Shown here in pieces: positions 18,105 through 25,268 of a DNA stretch of 37,880 nt. Below the pieces are notes generated by a model, which was not told the DNA's origin, ran no database searches, and was given only the letters and a program-made list of their open reading frames with translations. The position numbers and the translations under genes were made by a program. The stretch covers positions 1 to 37,880 of the forward strand of contig JANNFI010000008.1 in the NCBI GenBank assembly GCA_031379665.1, given 5' to 3'. The DNA is from SZUA-254 sp031379665. GTDB taxonomy: Bacteria > Bacteroidota > Ignavibacteria > UBA10030 > SZUA-254. Each line of letters opens with the position of its first letter. The stretch's first letter is position 1.

Positions 18105-19367
18105 ATGCGCCGTACCACAACGATCGCCGCCCTCATCCTCTGCCTCGCCGGAGCCGGCGTGGGCCAGGAGTTCGCCCCGTCCGTCCGGTTCCTGGGGGAC
18201 CTGCGCCTCCGCGCCGAGGTCGACGCCCGCGATTTCGATCTTTCCACGCGGGCCAACACCTACACGGTCCTACGCACCAGGTTCGGGCTCGAGGCGTCGC
18301 CCGCGGAGAACATCAGGGTGTACGTGATGGCGAGGGACTCCAGGAGCTTCGGCACTGAGTTCGACGCCACCGGGGCGTTCAACACCATTTCCGACATGAA
18401 GAACCTGGACCTCCACCAGGGGTACGTGGAGATCGGAAAATTCCTCTCCGACGGCCTGACGATCAGGCTGGGACGGCAGGAGCTCAGTTACTCGAACGAG
18501 CGGATGATCGGCGCGGCGCAATGGAGCAACATCGGCAGGGTGTTCGACGGGGGACTGCTCCGCCTCGGCCTCGATGCCGTCTCGGTGGACCTCTTTGGCA
18601 TGAACGTCGCGGAGGTGCAGACGTACCCCTCCGCCGCGACGCCGGCGTCGACGGCGTACATCCCCGACAACGGGCAGTATTTCTTCGGGTTGTATACGCA
18701 ATGGAAAAACCTCGGTTCGCACAAGCTCGACCTCTACGTCCTCTACCAGGGGCGCCAATTGCAGACATCCTCCGGGTTCCTCGATTTTCAGCGCGTGACG
18801 GGTGGGGGATACGCAAAGGGAACGCTGGACGCATTCCTCTATGAGGCCGAGGCGGCGTACCAAGGAGGTGAACGAGGTGCCGCGGACATCGCGGCGTACA
18901 CGCTCACCGGGCTTGTCGGCTACTCCTTCACCGGTTCGCCGCTGGCCGAGGTTGCCGCGGGGTACGAGTACCTCAGCGGGACGCCCGCCGGCGAGGCCGA
19001 CTACCGGGCGTTCGATCCGCCGTTCGCGACGGCCCACAAGTTCCACGGCTTCATGGACTATTTCACGAGCATCCCGTCCCATACAGGGGGACTCGGGCTG
19101 ACGGACGTTCTCGGGCGGGTAAATTTCAAAATATCAGAGAACCTGAGCGCGGCCCTGTGGTATCACCATTTCCAGCTGGCGCAAGAGAGCGCGGGGGAAA
19201 ACCTCCTCGGGGATGAAATAGACGTGACGGCGAAATTCCAGTATGCGAAGCCGCTGGCGTTCGACGTCGGCGTGGCGTCGTTTCTTCCCGGCCCCTTGAT
19301 GCGCTCGCGCTTCGGGGGCGCCGATGTCGGCCTGTGGGGATATGTTGCAACTACAGTGACATTTTAA
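18105..19367 (+). CDS. Outer-membrane beta-barrel porin, alginate-export family
   Basis: 420 residues. A signal peptide (MRRTTTIAALILCLAGAGVGQ) precedes alternating beta-strand sequence and a C-terminal Phe in VATTVTF, as in outer-membrane barrels. The stretch LGRQELSYSNERMIGAAQWS is characteristic of the alginate_export domain family. Despite the name, members next to denitrification genes are thought to act as general or nitrate/nitrite porins. An aaagg element lies about 10 nt before the ATG, 47 nt after actF. Co-direction with the respiratory genes suggests a role in getting nitrate or nitrite through the outer membrane, which is inference. Confidence 0.8.
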   Translation: MRRTTTIAALILCLAGAGVGQEFAPSVRFLGDLRLRAEVDARDFDLSTRANTYTVLRTRFGLEASPAENIRVYVMARDSRSFGTEFDATGAFNTISDMKNLDLHQGYVEIGKFLSDGLTIRLGRQELSYSNERMIGAAQWSNIGRVFDGGLLRLGLDAVSVDLFGMNVAEVQTYPSAATPASTAYIPDNGQYFFGLYTQWKNLGSHKLDLYVLYQGRQLQTSSGFLDFQRVTGGGYAKGTLDAFLYEAEAAYQGGERGAADIAAYTLTGLVGYSFTGSPLAEVAAGYEYLSGTPAGEADYRAFDPPFATAHKFHGFMDYFTSIPSHTGGLGLTDVLGRVNFKISENLSAALWYHHFQLAQESAGENLLGDEIDVTAKFQYAKPLAFDVGVASFLPGPLMRSRFGGADVGLWGYVATTVTF

Positions 19368-19376
19368 GTATCTTTG
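19345..19376 (+). promoter_or_regulatory. Candidate Bacteroidetes-type promoter for the CMD-mobA pair
   Basis: TTG at 19345-19347 is followed after 21 nt by TATCTTTG at 19369-19376, a perfect match to the TAnnTTTG -7 element used by the Bacteroidetes primary sigma factor. It spans the end of the porin gene and the 35-nt gap before the next start. Transcription would begin near 19383 and give an about 20-nt leader that contains the SD. This could give mobA its own expression independent of the long operon. Found by eye only. Confidence 0.4.
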
Positions 19377-19402
19377 CGGATCTGACAAACAAGGAGAACG
19401 AT

Positions 19403-19729
19403 ATGACCACGCCGCCGAAACAGTTCCGGAAATTCCAGAAAGATTATAAGAAAGTCGCGGATGCGTACGAGCACCTGGGTGCGGCGGTGCACGCAGCCGG
19501 CCCCCTCGACGCGAAGACCAGGGCGCTCATCAAGCTCGGGATCTCCACAGGGGCGCGCCTCGAGGGCGCCGTCCACTCGCACGTGAGGAAGGCCCTCGAC
19601 GCCGGGGCGACTGCGGCCGAGCTAAAGCAGGTCGCCCTGCTGGCGCTCACCACCATCGGCCTGCCGTCGATGATGGCGTCGCTGAGCTGGATCGAAGACG
19701 TCCTCGGAACGAAGAATAAGAAGAAGTGA
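19403..19729 (+). CDS. Carboxymuconolactone decarboxylase (CMD/AhpD-like) family protein without redox cysteines
   Basis: 108 residues from the ATG preceded by AAGGAG at 19391-19396; an earlier in-frame start at 19334 lies inside the porin gene and is rejected. LDAKTRALIKLGISTGA and HSHVRKALDAGATAAELKQV are the conserved helices of the CMD fold, which forms helical oligomers. In AhpD-like members this loop carries CxxCxxxH; here both cysteine positions are Leu and Ala while the His is kept, so peroxidase-type disulfide chemistry is not expected. The substrate is unknown. Its stop overlaps the mobA start by 4 nt (GTGA), so it is translated together with mobA. Confidence 0.82.
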   Translation: MTTPPKQFRKFQKDYKKVADAYEHLGAAVHAAGPLDAKTRALIKLGISTGARLEGAVHSHVRKALDAGATAAELKQVALLALTTIGLPSMMASLSWIEDVLGTKNKKK

Positions 19730-20346
19730 CTGGCCGCGAGGGGTCGTTCCAGGATGTCACCGGCGTGATCCTGGCCGGGGGTGAAAGCAGCAGGATGGGA
19801 TCGGACAAAGCCCTCCTGAGGATCGACGGGGTCTCTTTCCTCGAACGGATCCGGGAAACGCTCCACGGAGTGATCGGGCGCGTCGTCATCAGCGCGCGGG
19901 AAGAGTCGGGCTATTCGGTCCCCGGGACCCCGATCATCGGCGATGTGTTCAAAAACTGCGGACCGCTCGGGGGTATCCACGCGGCCCTCTCAGCGATCCC
20001 CACGGCCCGCGCGTTCGTGGTCTCCTGTGACCTGCCGCTCGTCACACCTGAAGCCTGCCGCAGGATCCTGACCACCGACGCCCCCGACGACATCGTGATC
20101 GCCAGGGTCGGGACCCGGTTGCAGCCCCTCTTCGGCCTCTACCATAAAAAAATCCTGCCGGAGCTTGAGCGCGCTCTCCGGCAGGGCCGTTATTCCGTCC
20201 TCGATTTTCTCAATACGGTCGACGTGACCGTGGTGGACCTCGGTCCCTCCGCGGGGCTCGTGAATGTCAACACGCCGGGAGACTACGAGGGAATTCGTTC
20301 CGCGTACAGTGGTTACTTGACGACGGCGCCCTCACCGTTGAGCTGA
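19726..20346 (+). CDS. mobA: Molybdenum cofactor guanylyltransferase MobA
   Basis: 206 residues, the usual MobA length. The N-terminal GTP-binding loop is intact (LAGGESSRMGSDKAL, about residues 16-30), followed by GPLGGIHAAL, the metal-site segment SCDLPLV and a C-terminal NVNTPGDY, all typical of MobA. It transfers GMP to Mo-molybdopterin, giving the bis-MGD cofactor that NarG requires, which explains its place after the nar and act genes. The start is a GTG overlapping the preceding stop (GTGA). The last 34 nt overlap the end of the convergent lipoprotein gene; no terminator hairpin is visible between them. Confidence 0.92.
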   Translation: MTGREGSFQDVTGVILAGGESSRMGSDKALLRIDGVSFLERIRETLHGVIGRVVISAREESGYSVPGTPIIGDVFKNCGPLGGIHAALSAIPTARAFVVSCDLPLVTPEACRRILTTDAPDDIVIARVGTRLQPLFGLYHKKILPELERALRQGRYSVLDFLNTVDVTVVDLGPSAGLVNVNTPGDYEGIRSAYSGYLTTAPSPLS

Positions 20347-20777
20347 ACACGCATCTTCGGTCCGGTGACCGTCGAGGCATCGAACTTCCCTCCCGTTTCG
20401 TCTGCGTGGTGCTGGCCTTCGGAGACCTGTTCGTCGATCGACATTTCCTTCACTGAAACGACTCCCTCCGCGCGGGCGACCTTTCCCGCGACGCTCATCG
20501 GAAAGGTGATCACGCCGTCCTCCACCTTGAACCTCAGTGATTCCTTTTCGTCGGCTCCCTGGATCATGATCCAGCATCCCATCATTTCGCAGACCTCGGT
20601 GATCTTTCCCTCGACCACGACCCGCTGACCGTCGAACTTTTCTGGTTCCTTCAGGATGTCGGCGATCGGAGTCGCCTGATTGATGGTCAACGGTTTTCCG
20701 AACTCGGAGCTCCCACAGCCCGCGATGCAAAGCGCGATGGCGATGGTGGCCGCCGCGAACAGGACGGAGATTTTCAT
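20313..20777 (-). CDS. DUF4920-like lipoprotein
   Basis: 154 residues. A signal peptide ends in the lipobox CIAGC, with Cys21 as lipidation site. The mature part includes GKITEVCEMMGCWIMI, which resembles the VC..xGCWM core of DUF4920 proteins, small OB-fold-like domains of unknown function common in Bacteroidota. The two cysteines in VCEMMGC could bind a metal or form a disulfide; this is inference. AGAGGAA precedes the ATG. The gene converges on mobA with a 34-nt overlap at the 3' ends and is divergent from the CarH-like regulator, so it could be one of its targets. Confidence 0.75.
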   Translation of the reverse strand: MKISVLFAAATIAIALCIAGCGSSEFGKPLTINQATPIADILKEPEKFDGQRVVVEGKITEVCEMMGCWIMIQGADEKESLRFKVEDGVITFPMSVAGKVARAEGVVSVKEMSIDEQVSEGQHHADETGGKFDASTVTGPKMRVQLNGEGAVVK

Positions 20778-20836
20778 CGATTGTTCCTCTGGTAAGGTTT
20801 GGGAAAAAATTGGACGAGGGGAAACGCTGATCGGCT

Positions 20837-20865
20837 AAAATAGTAAATTCCGTCCGTTTTTCCAA
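20837..20865 (-). promoter_or_regulatory. Candidate promoter of the DUF4920-like lipoprotein gene
   Basis: On the minus strand TTGGAA (20860-20865) is separated by 17 nt from TATTTT (20837-20842), a loose sigma70-like pair. The start codon is about 60 nt further on. The -35 hexamer lies inside the loop of the 8-bp inverted repeat listed separately, so a protein bound there could control it. Weak matches; seen by eye. Confidence 0.3.
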
Positions 20866-20877
20866 CGATCGGACGGA
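20849..20877. repeat. 8-bp inverted repeat in the divergent regulatory region
   Basis: TCCGTCCG at 20849-20856 and CGGACGGA at 20870-20877 are perfect inverted copies separated by 13 nt. They flank the candidate -35 element of the minus-strand lipoprotein gene. It may be an operator, for instance for the neighbouring MerR-type regulator, or an RNA hairpin. No T-tract follows on either strand that would make it a good terminator. Confidence 0.4.
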
Positions 20878-20930
20878 GGCAGGAGGGGGGATGTGAGATG
20901 AAGTTCCGTGAGCGATTTTTTTCCCAACCC

Positions 20931-20959
20931 TTGAATGTGATCCTTCAAACTGCTATATT
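20931..20959 (+). promoter_or_regulatory. Candidate sigma70-like promoter of the CarH-like regulator
   Basis: TTGAAT (20931-20936), a 17-nt spacer and TATATT (20954-20959) form a good -35/-10 pair, with overlapping TATTAT just downstream. Transcription would start near 20966, about 45 nt before the gene. The spacer contains TTCAA, an inverted copy of TTGAA in the -35 element, spaced 8 nt apart, which could be a short operator for autorepression. The last point is inference. Confidence 0.45.
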
Positions 20960-21008
20960 ATAACGTCTAAATCGAACATAGTGTCGTAATCGTCAACCGC
21001 TATTATAC

Positions 21009-21953
21009 GTGATCATGCCCCATTCTTCAGAATTCATCTCGACACAGGAAGTCGCCGGTCTCTTCAAGGTAACGGAGACCACCGTCAAGCGGTGGGCTGA
21101 CGGGGGTATCATCCCTTGCGTGAAAAGCCCCGGTGGTCATCGCAAATTCATGCTGGCCGACGTCATCGGGTTCGCCGATAAACAGGGGTACCCGATTTCA
21201 GGGACGCTCGAACCGCCCCTGACGAAAGCCCAGATGGAAAAGGTCCGGTTTGCAATCCACACACAGAATTACCACACGATCTCCGAAGTACTCTTCGACG
21301 AAGCCCTCCAGGCCGACTCCGAGGGGGTCTACCAGCTGCTTCTCTATCTCACAAAACATAACGTGAAGCTCTCCACCCTCGCCGATGAAATTCTGCGGCC
21401 GCCCATGGTGAGGATCGGCGAGCTCTGGGAGGGCGGTGCATTGCAGATCCAACAGGAACACCGGACATCGAGGGCGTTCACCGAGGCGATGGTCCGCCTC
21501 GCGCCGGAACTGCACAGAAAGCACTCCAACGGGATGACCGCCGTCTGTGCCTGCCTCGAAGGCGAGCGGCACGAAATCGGTTTGCGGAGCATGGCCTTCG
21601 TGCTCGAGACGGAAGGGTGGAGGGTCCAGTTCATCGGGGCGGATACCCCCTCCGTGACACTCCTCGAGTACGTCCGGAAGGTGAAGCCGGAGTTGCTCTG
21701 CGTCTCCTTTACGGTGTCAAAACCCGACGAGGTACTCAGCCGGGAATTCGCCTCCATTGCCGGGGCGGTCCACGAGGGCGGTGGGAAGTTCGTCGCCGGC
21801 GGGTTCTTCGCCGGCAACTTTTCAACCGAAGATCTTCAGTGCGATCACATCGCGACATCGGCGGCCGAGGGGATTGCGTGGATCAGGGACGCGTTTTCGC
21901 TCCGCCCCGGCCCGAAGAAAAAGGTACAAACCCCCGCCGCCGGACAGGCATAA
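21009..21953 (+). CDS. carH: CarH-like cobalamin-binding (light-sensing) MerR-type transcription regulator
   Basis: 314 residues. Residues 10-60 are a MerR/excisionase-type winged helix (STQEVAGLFKVTETTVKRWA, then SPGGHRKF). Residues about 75-170 are the helical cap of B12-binding domains and contain W140-x9-E150-H151, the CarH/CarA signature that covers the adenosyl group. A Rossmann-like B12 domain follows with E186-x-H188-x2-G191 (ERHEIG), whose His is the lower cobalt ligand. In Myxococcus and Thermus such proteins bind DNA as AdoCbl tetramers in the dark and let go in light. A GTG is used here; ATG at 21015 is an equally good start, and neither has a clear SD. What it controls is not known; the divergent lipoprotein gene and the downstream receptor are candidates. 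Confidence 0.85.
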   Translation: MIMPHSSEFISTQEVAGLFKVTETTVKRWADGGIIPCVKSPGGHRKFMLADVIGFADKQGYPISGTLEPPLTKAQMEKVRFAIHTQNYHTISEVLFDEALQADSEGVYQLLLYLTKHNVKLSTLADEILRPPMVRIGELWEGGALQIQQEHRTSRAFTEAMVRLAPELHRKHSNGMTAVCACLEGERHEIGLRSMAFVLETEGWRVQFIGADTPSVTLLEYVRKVKPELLCVSFTVSKPDEVLSREFASIAGAVHEGGGKFVAGGFFAGNFSTEDLQCDHIATSAAEGIAWIRDAFSLRPGPKKKVQTPAAGQA

Positions 21954-21993
21954 GCGGAAACCCATTCACGTACACTCCTCCGTCTGCCATTCA

Positions 21994-24297
21994 ATGAATT
22001 CCATCATCCGATACCTGGCATCTCCTGTGCTCCTTTTCCTGATACTCTGCGCCGCCTCACCCCTCGTGGCCCAGGAAAACGGACCGAGGACGGGAATCAT
22101 TTCCGGCACGGTCGTCAACTCCGCCACCCGCGAGCCGCTCCCGTCCGTCAACGTGTCCGTCGTCGGCACGGCCCTCGGCGCCGTCACCGACACGACGGGA
22201 GCGTTCGAGATCCGGAACGTCCCGGCCGGCGAATACGCGGTGAAGGCCTCGTTGCTCGGGTTCGAGGGCGCGATCAGGAGCGACGTGGTCATCACGCCGG
22301 TGCGTCCCGCCGTCATCCGGATCGGGCTCAGGGAGGCCGCGGTCGAGCTCGAGGGGGTGAGCGCTGAGGCGGGTTATTTCATCAACACCCCGGAACTCCC
22401 GGTGAGCGTGTCGAGGCAGTCGTCTGAGGAGATCCGCAGGCAGCCGGGCGGGTTCGAGGACGTGCTCCGGGCCGTGGCGATCCTCCCGGGCGTGGCCCAG
22501 GTGGAGGGGGGCAGGAACGATCTGATCGTCCGCGGCGGATCGGCCGCGGAAAACCTCTACCTGCTCGATGGCATCGAGATCCCCAACATCAACCACTTCG
22601 GGACGCAGGGATCGGGCGGCGGGCCGCTTTCGTACATCAATCTCGATTTCGTCGACAACACGGTGTTCTCAACCGGCGGATTCGGCCCCCGTTACGGGGA
22701 CAAGACGTCGTCGGTCCTCGGGATCGAGCTCCGCGACGGCCGGAATGACAGGCTCGGCGGGAAGCTCACGCTTTCGGCGACCCAGTTCGGCTTGAACCTC
22801 GAGGGTCCCGCGCTCGAGAACGGTTCATTCCTTTTCTCGGCAAGGCGCAGCTACCTCGACTTCATCTTCAAGGCGGCGGGTTTCGGATTCGTCCCCGAGT
22901 ACTGGGATTTCATGGGGAAATGGAACTATTCCCCCGGGCCGTCGGATGAAATCAACGTCGTCGCGGTGATGGCGCTCGACAACATCAACTTCTACAACGA
23001 CACCAGGGAGCAGGTCTATGACAACTCGCTCGTCCTCGGGAACGACCAGCGGCAGGTGTCGGGCGGCGTGTCGTGGAGGCGCCTCTTCGATCAGGGATTC
23101 TTCACGGTGACCTTCGGCCAGGCCTACACCGAATTCTCCTACTTCCAGCGGGACACCCTGCAGAACCCCCTCTTCGTGAACGAATCGGTCGAGAACGAGT
23201 CGTCGCTGAGGGGCGACGTCCTCGTCGAGATTGCCCGCCGCACGACCCTCACGGCCGGTGTCGCGGGGAAGCGGGTGAGGTTCTCCAATGACCTGTACCT
23301 TCCCGATTTCATCACGCCGTACGGTGACACCCTGCGGGCCGACGTCCGGGGGGACACGTCCGGGTACAAGGCCGGGGTCTACGCCCAGGTCTCGCAGAAG
23401 TTCGGCCGGCTGACGCTGAGCGCCGGCGTGCGCCAGAACGTCTTCACCCTCATCGACGCGGTCACGCCGATCGAGCCGAGGTTTTCCGCCTCGTTCGCGT
23501 TCTCGGCCGCCACGGCGGTCAACGCCAGCGCGGGGAGGTACACGCAGTCTCCTTCGTACATCTGGCTGGTCTCATACCCGGAGAACCGGTCGCTGAGCCC
23601 CATCAAGGCAGACCAGGTCGTGCTCGGGATCGACCACGCCATCCGGCCCGACACCCGCATCACGCTCGAGGCCTATGTGAAGCGGTACAACGGGTACCCC
23701 GCCAGCCTCCTCCAGGAGTTCCTCGTGCTCTCGAACACCGGCGCGGGGTTCGGCGGCTCAGAGGACTCGTACTCGTCATTCGGCATCGAGCCCCTCGAGA
23801 GCATCGGCGCCGGGTACTCGCGCGGCATCGAGCTCTCGGTGAGGAAAAAACTCTCGGAGATTCCCTGCTACGGCCTCTTCTCGCTCAGCGCGAGCGAGAC
23901 GAAGTACACGGCGCTCGACGGAGTCGAGCGGCCCTCGTCGTTCGACCAGCGCCTGATCTTCAACATCGGCGGAGGGTACCTCTTCAACCCCAACTGGGAA
24001 TTCAGCGCGAAATTCCGACTCGTCACCGGCAGGCCGTACACTCCCTGGAATGCCGACGGCAGCAAAACGGCAGCGAACTATAACGGCGTCCGGCTCGACC
24101 CGAACCACAGCCTCGACGTCCGCGTCGACCGGCGGTGGTTCTTCGACGCGTGGACCCTTATCGCCTACATCGACGTCCAGAACGTCTATAACAGGGAAGA
24201 ATCCCGGGTTCCCACCTATAACGCCCGGACCGGCCAGATCGAACAGGAGGACTCGATCGGGATCCTGCCAACAATCGGCATCAGCGCCGAATTTTAA
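21994..24297 (+). CDS. TonB-dependent receptor with CarboxypepD_reg-like N-terminal domain
   Basis: 767 residues from ATG 21994; the frame runs open further upstream through the regulator gene and that part is excluded. A signal peptide (to about residue 26) is followed by a carboxypeptidase-regulatory-like beta domain (about 34-115, GTVVNSATREPLPSVNVSV), a plug domain (about 130-260, with RGGSAAENLYLLDGIEIPN) and a beta-barrel ending in Phe (ISAEF). No TonB box is obvious. The family imports large or scarce substrates such as siderophores, cobalamin or glycans; the substrate is not readable. It starts 40 nt after the CarH-like gene in the same direction, so co-transcription is likely. A link to cobalamin supply is tempting but unproven. 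Confidence 0.85.
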   Translation: MNSIIRYLASPVLLFLILCAASPLVAQENGPRTGIISGTVVNSATREPLPSVNVSVVGTALGAVTDTTGAFEIRNVPAGEYAVKASLLGFEGAIRSDVVITPVRPAVIRIGLREAAVELEGVSAEAGYFINTPELPVSVSRQSSEEIRRQPGGFEDVLRAVAILPGVAQVEGGRNDLIVRGGSAAENLYLLDGIEIPNINHFGTQGSGGGPLSYINLDFVDNTVFSTGGFGPRYGDKTSSVLGIELRDGRNDRLGGKLTLSATQFGLNLEGPALENGSFLFSARRSYLDFIFKAAGFGFVPEYWDFMGKWNYSPGPSDEINVVAVMALDNINFYNDTREQVYDNSLVLGNDQRQVSGGVSWRRLFDQGFFTVTFGQAYTEFSYFQRDTLQNPLFVNESVENESSLRGDVLVEIARRTTLTAGVAGKRVRFSNDLYLPDFITPYGDTLRADVRGDTSGYKAGVYAQVSQKFGRLTLSAGVRQNVFTLIDAVTPIEPRFSASFAFSAATAVNASAGRYTQSPSYIWLVSYPENRSLSPIKADQVVLGIDHAIRPDTRITLEAYVKRYNGYPASLLQEFLVLSNTGAGFGGSEDSYSSFGIEPLESIGAGYSRGIELSVRKKLSEIPCYGLFSLSASETKYTALDGVERPSSFDQRLIFNIGGGYLFNPNWEFSAKFRLVTGRPYTPWNADGSKTAANYNGVRLDPNHSLDVRVDRRWFFDAWTLIAYIDVQNVYNREESRVPTYNARTGQIEQEDSIGILPTIGISAEF

Positions 24298-24365
24298 CCC
24301 GGGGCCATCCCCGAAGTGTTTGAGTCCCGTTTGCATCAAAATTGAGGAAATCGCGAAAAAGGTGA

Positions 24366-24395
24366 TTGCCTATACGGGGAAAAACCGTACATTTG
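24366..24395 (+). promoter_or_regulatory. Candidate Bacteroidetes-type promoter
   Basis: TTG at 24366-24368, a 19-nt spacer and TACATTTG at 24388-24395 match the Bacteroidetes -33/-7 consensus (TTG, then TAnnTTTG at 19-21 nt). The predicted start near 24402 would be only about 30 nt before the hairpin at 24433, so the transcript may be a short RNA or an attenuated leader of the gene at 24651. Confidence 0.38.
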
Positions 24396-24432
24396 ACCTG
24401 AACGCCGCCGCCGGGGAGGGTCGTGGTGTCCC

Positions 24433-24470
24433 GGACCGGTAGGGGTGACGGGCCGAACTACCGGTCCTTT
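24433..24470 (+). terminator. Perfect 10-bp hairpin, terminator or attenuator
   Basis: GGACCGGTAG (24433-24442) pairs perfectly with CTACCGGTCC (24458-24467) around a 15-nt loop, followed by only three T residues. It lies about 135 nt after the TonB-receptor stop. The stem is strong but the T-tract is short, so termination may be partial or factor-assisted. Confidence 0.5.
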
Positions 24471-24650
24471 AAGTTGCAATTCATCCTATTATTAACCAAC
24501 TTTGCGTCATTCCCACTAGTATTATCTTTATCAGGCACGGGGTTCTTGAGTCCTCGATGACCCCCGGGCGACGAATATTCCGCTGGCCGCCAGCCGCGGA
24601 ATTTGCGTTGAATATCGTTCTCTACAATCATCTTTCAGGAGAGTGACGTC

Positions 24651-25172
24651 ATGAAATTCCTCAACGGTCTTGCGACCGGCCTGTCCGTCGCCGCCATCGC
24701 CTTCTTCCTCCCGCACCTTCTCTGGGGTCAGGCGACAACCCTCCAGACCGATCAACTGATCCGCCAATCCGATGTCATTGTCGTCGGGCGGGTCGGGGCG
24801 CTAAAATCCGAATGGAACGCCGACAAGTCGCGCATCCAGACGATCGTGACCATCCGGGTCGAGGAGACGATGAAGGGCGCAGTCGACGGCGGAGCGCTGA
24901 CGGTCGTCGTCCCGGGCGGCGAGATCGACGGAGTCGGCGAATGGTACAGTCATTCCGTCCGGTTCAAAGACAGCGAGGACGTCGTGGTGTTCGCGAAGAA
25001 GGATAAGATGGGCGTGATGCGCGTGACCGACGGTGATCACGGGAAATTCCTCGTGAAGGAGGGAAAGACTGCCGGCTCAAAGGTTATCCCGAACGTCGGG
25101 AGCCTCGAGGATTTCACCGCGCGGGTGAAACAGACCGCGAAGGTCCAGGCGGCGACCCCGACTGACCAGTAA
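24651..25172 (+). CDS. Small exported protein of unknown function
   Basis: 173 residues. A signal peptide (about 1-27, ending near LLWGQA) precedes a soluble, strand-rich domain with QSDVIVVGRV, RIQTIVTIRVEE, GGEIDGVGEWYSH and SEDVVVFAKKD. The pattern of alternating strands and the G-E-x-x-x-x-G-E-W segment look like a conserved extracytoplasmic domain, but I cannot name the family with confidence. An SD (AGGAGAG) stands at the right distance. It sits 96 nt before the giant secreted protease-like gene in the same direction, so the two are probably expressed together and the small protein may be a partner, inhibitor or chaperone; this is inference. Confidence 0.75.
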   Translation: MKFLNGLATGLSVAAIAFFLPHLLWGQATTLQTDQLIRQSDVIVVGRVGALKSEWNADKSRIQTIVTIRVEETMKGAVDGGALTVVVPGGEIDGVGEWYSHSVRFKDSEDVVVFAKKDKMGVMRVTDGDHGKFLVKEGKTAGSKVIPNVGSLEDFTARVKQTAKVQAATPTDQ

Positions 25173-25268
25173 GATCACCGGTCAACGATGCCGGAACATT
25201 CGTCCGGAAGCACTTTCAACCGATTTTTTGAATTTCCACACTACTCCGCAGTCATCGAGGGATCAGCA

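Larger units (their letters stand above)
24298..24650. other. 353-nt non-coding region before the secreted-protein genes
   Basis: No convincing coding frame. It holds a candidate Bacteroidetes-type promoter (24366-24395), a 10-bp hairpin (24433-24467), a second weaker promoter-like pair (TTG at 24474-24476, 20 nt, CAACTTTG at 24497-24504) and a short imperfect inverted repeat built on ATTCCGC/GCGGAAT near 24577-24604. AT-rich sequence at about 24468-24535 contrasts with the GC-rich flanks. The leader just before 24651 carries AGGAGAG. Confidence 0.6.

Noticed and set aside
21757..21993. Upstream extension of the TonB-receptor frame
   Set aside because: It overlaps the CarH-like gene; the signal peptide starts at ATG 21994.
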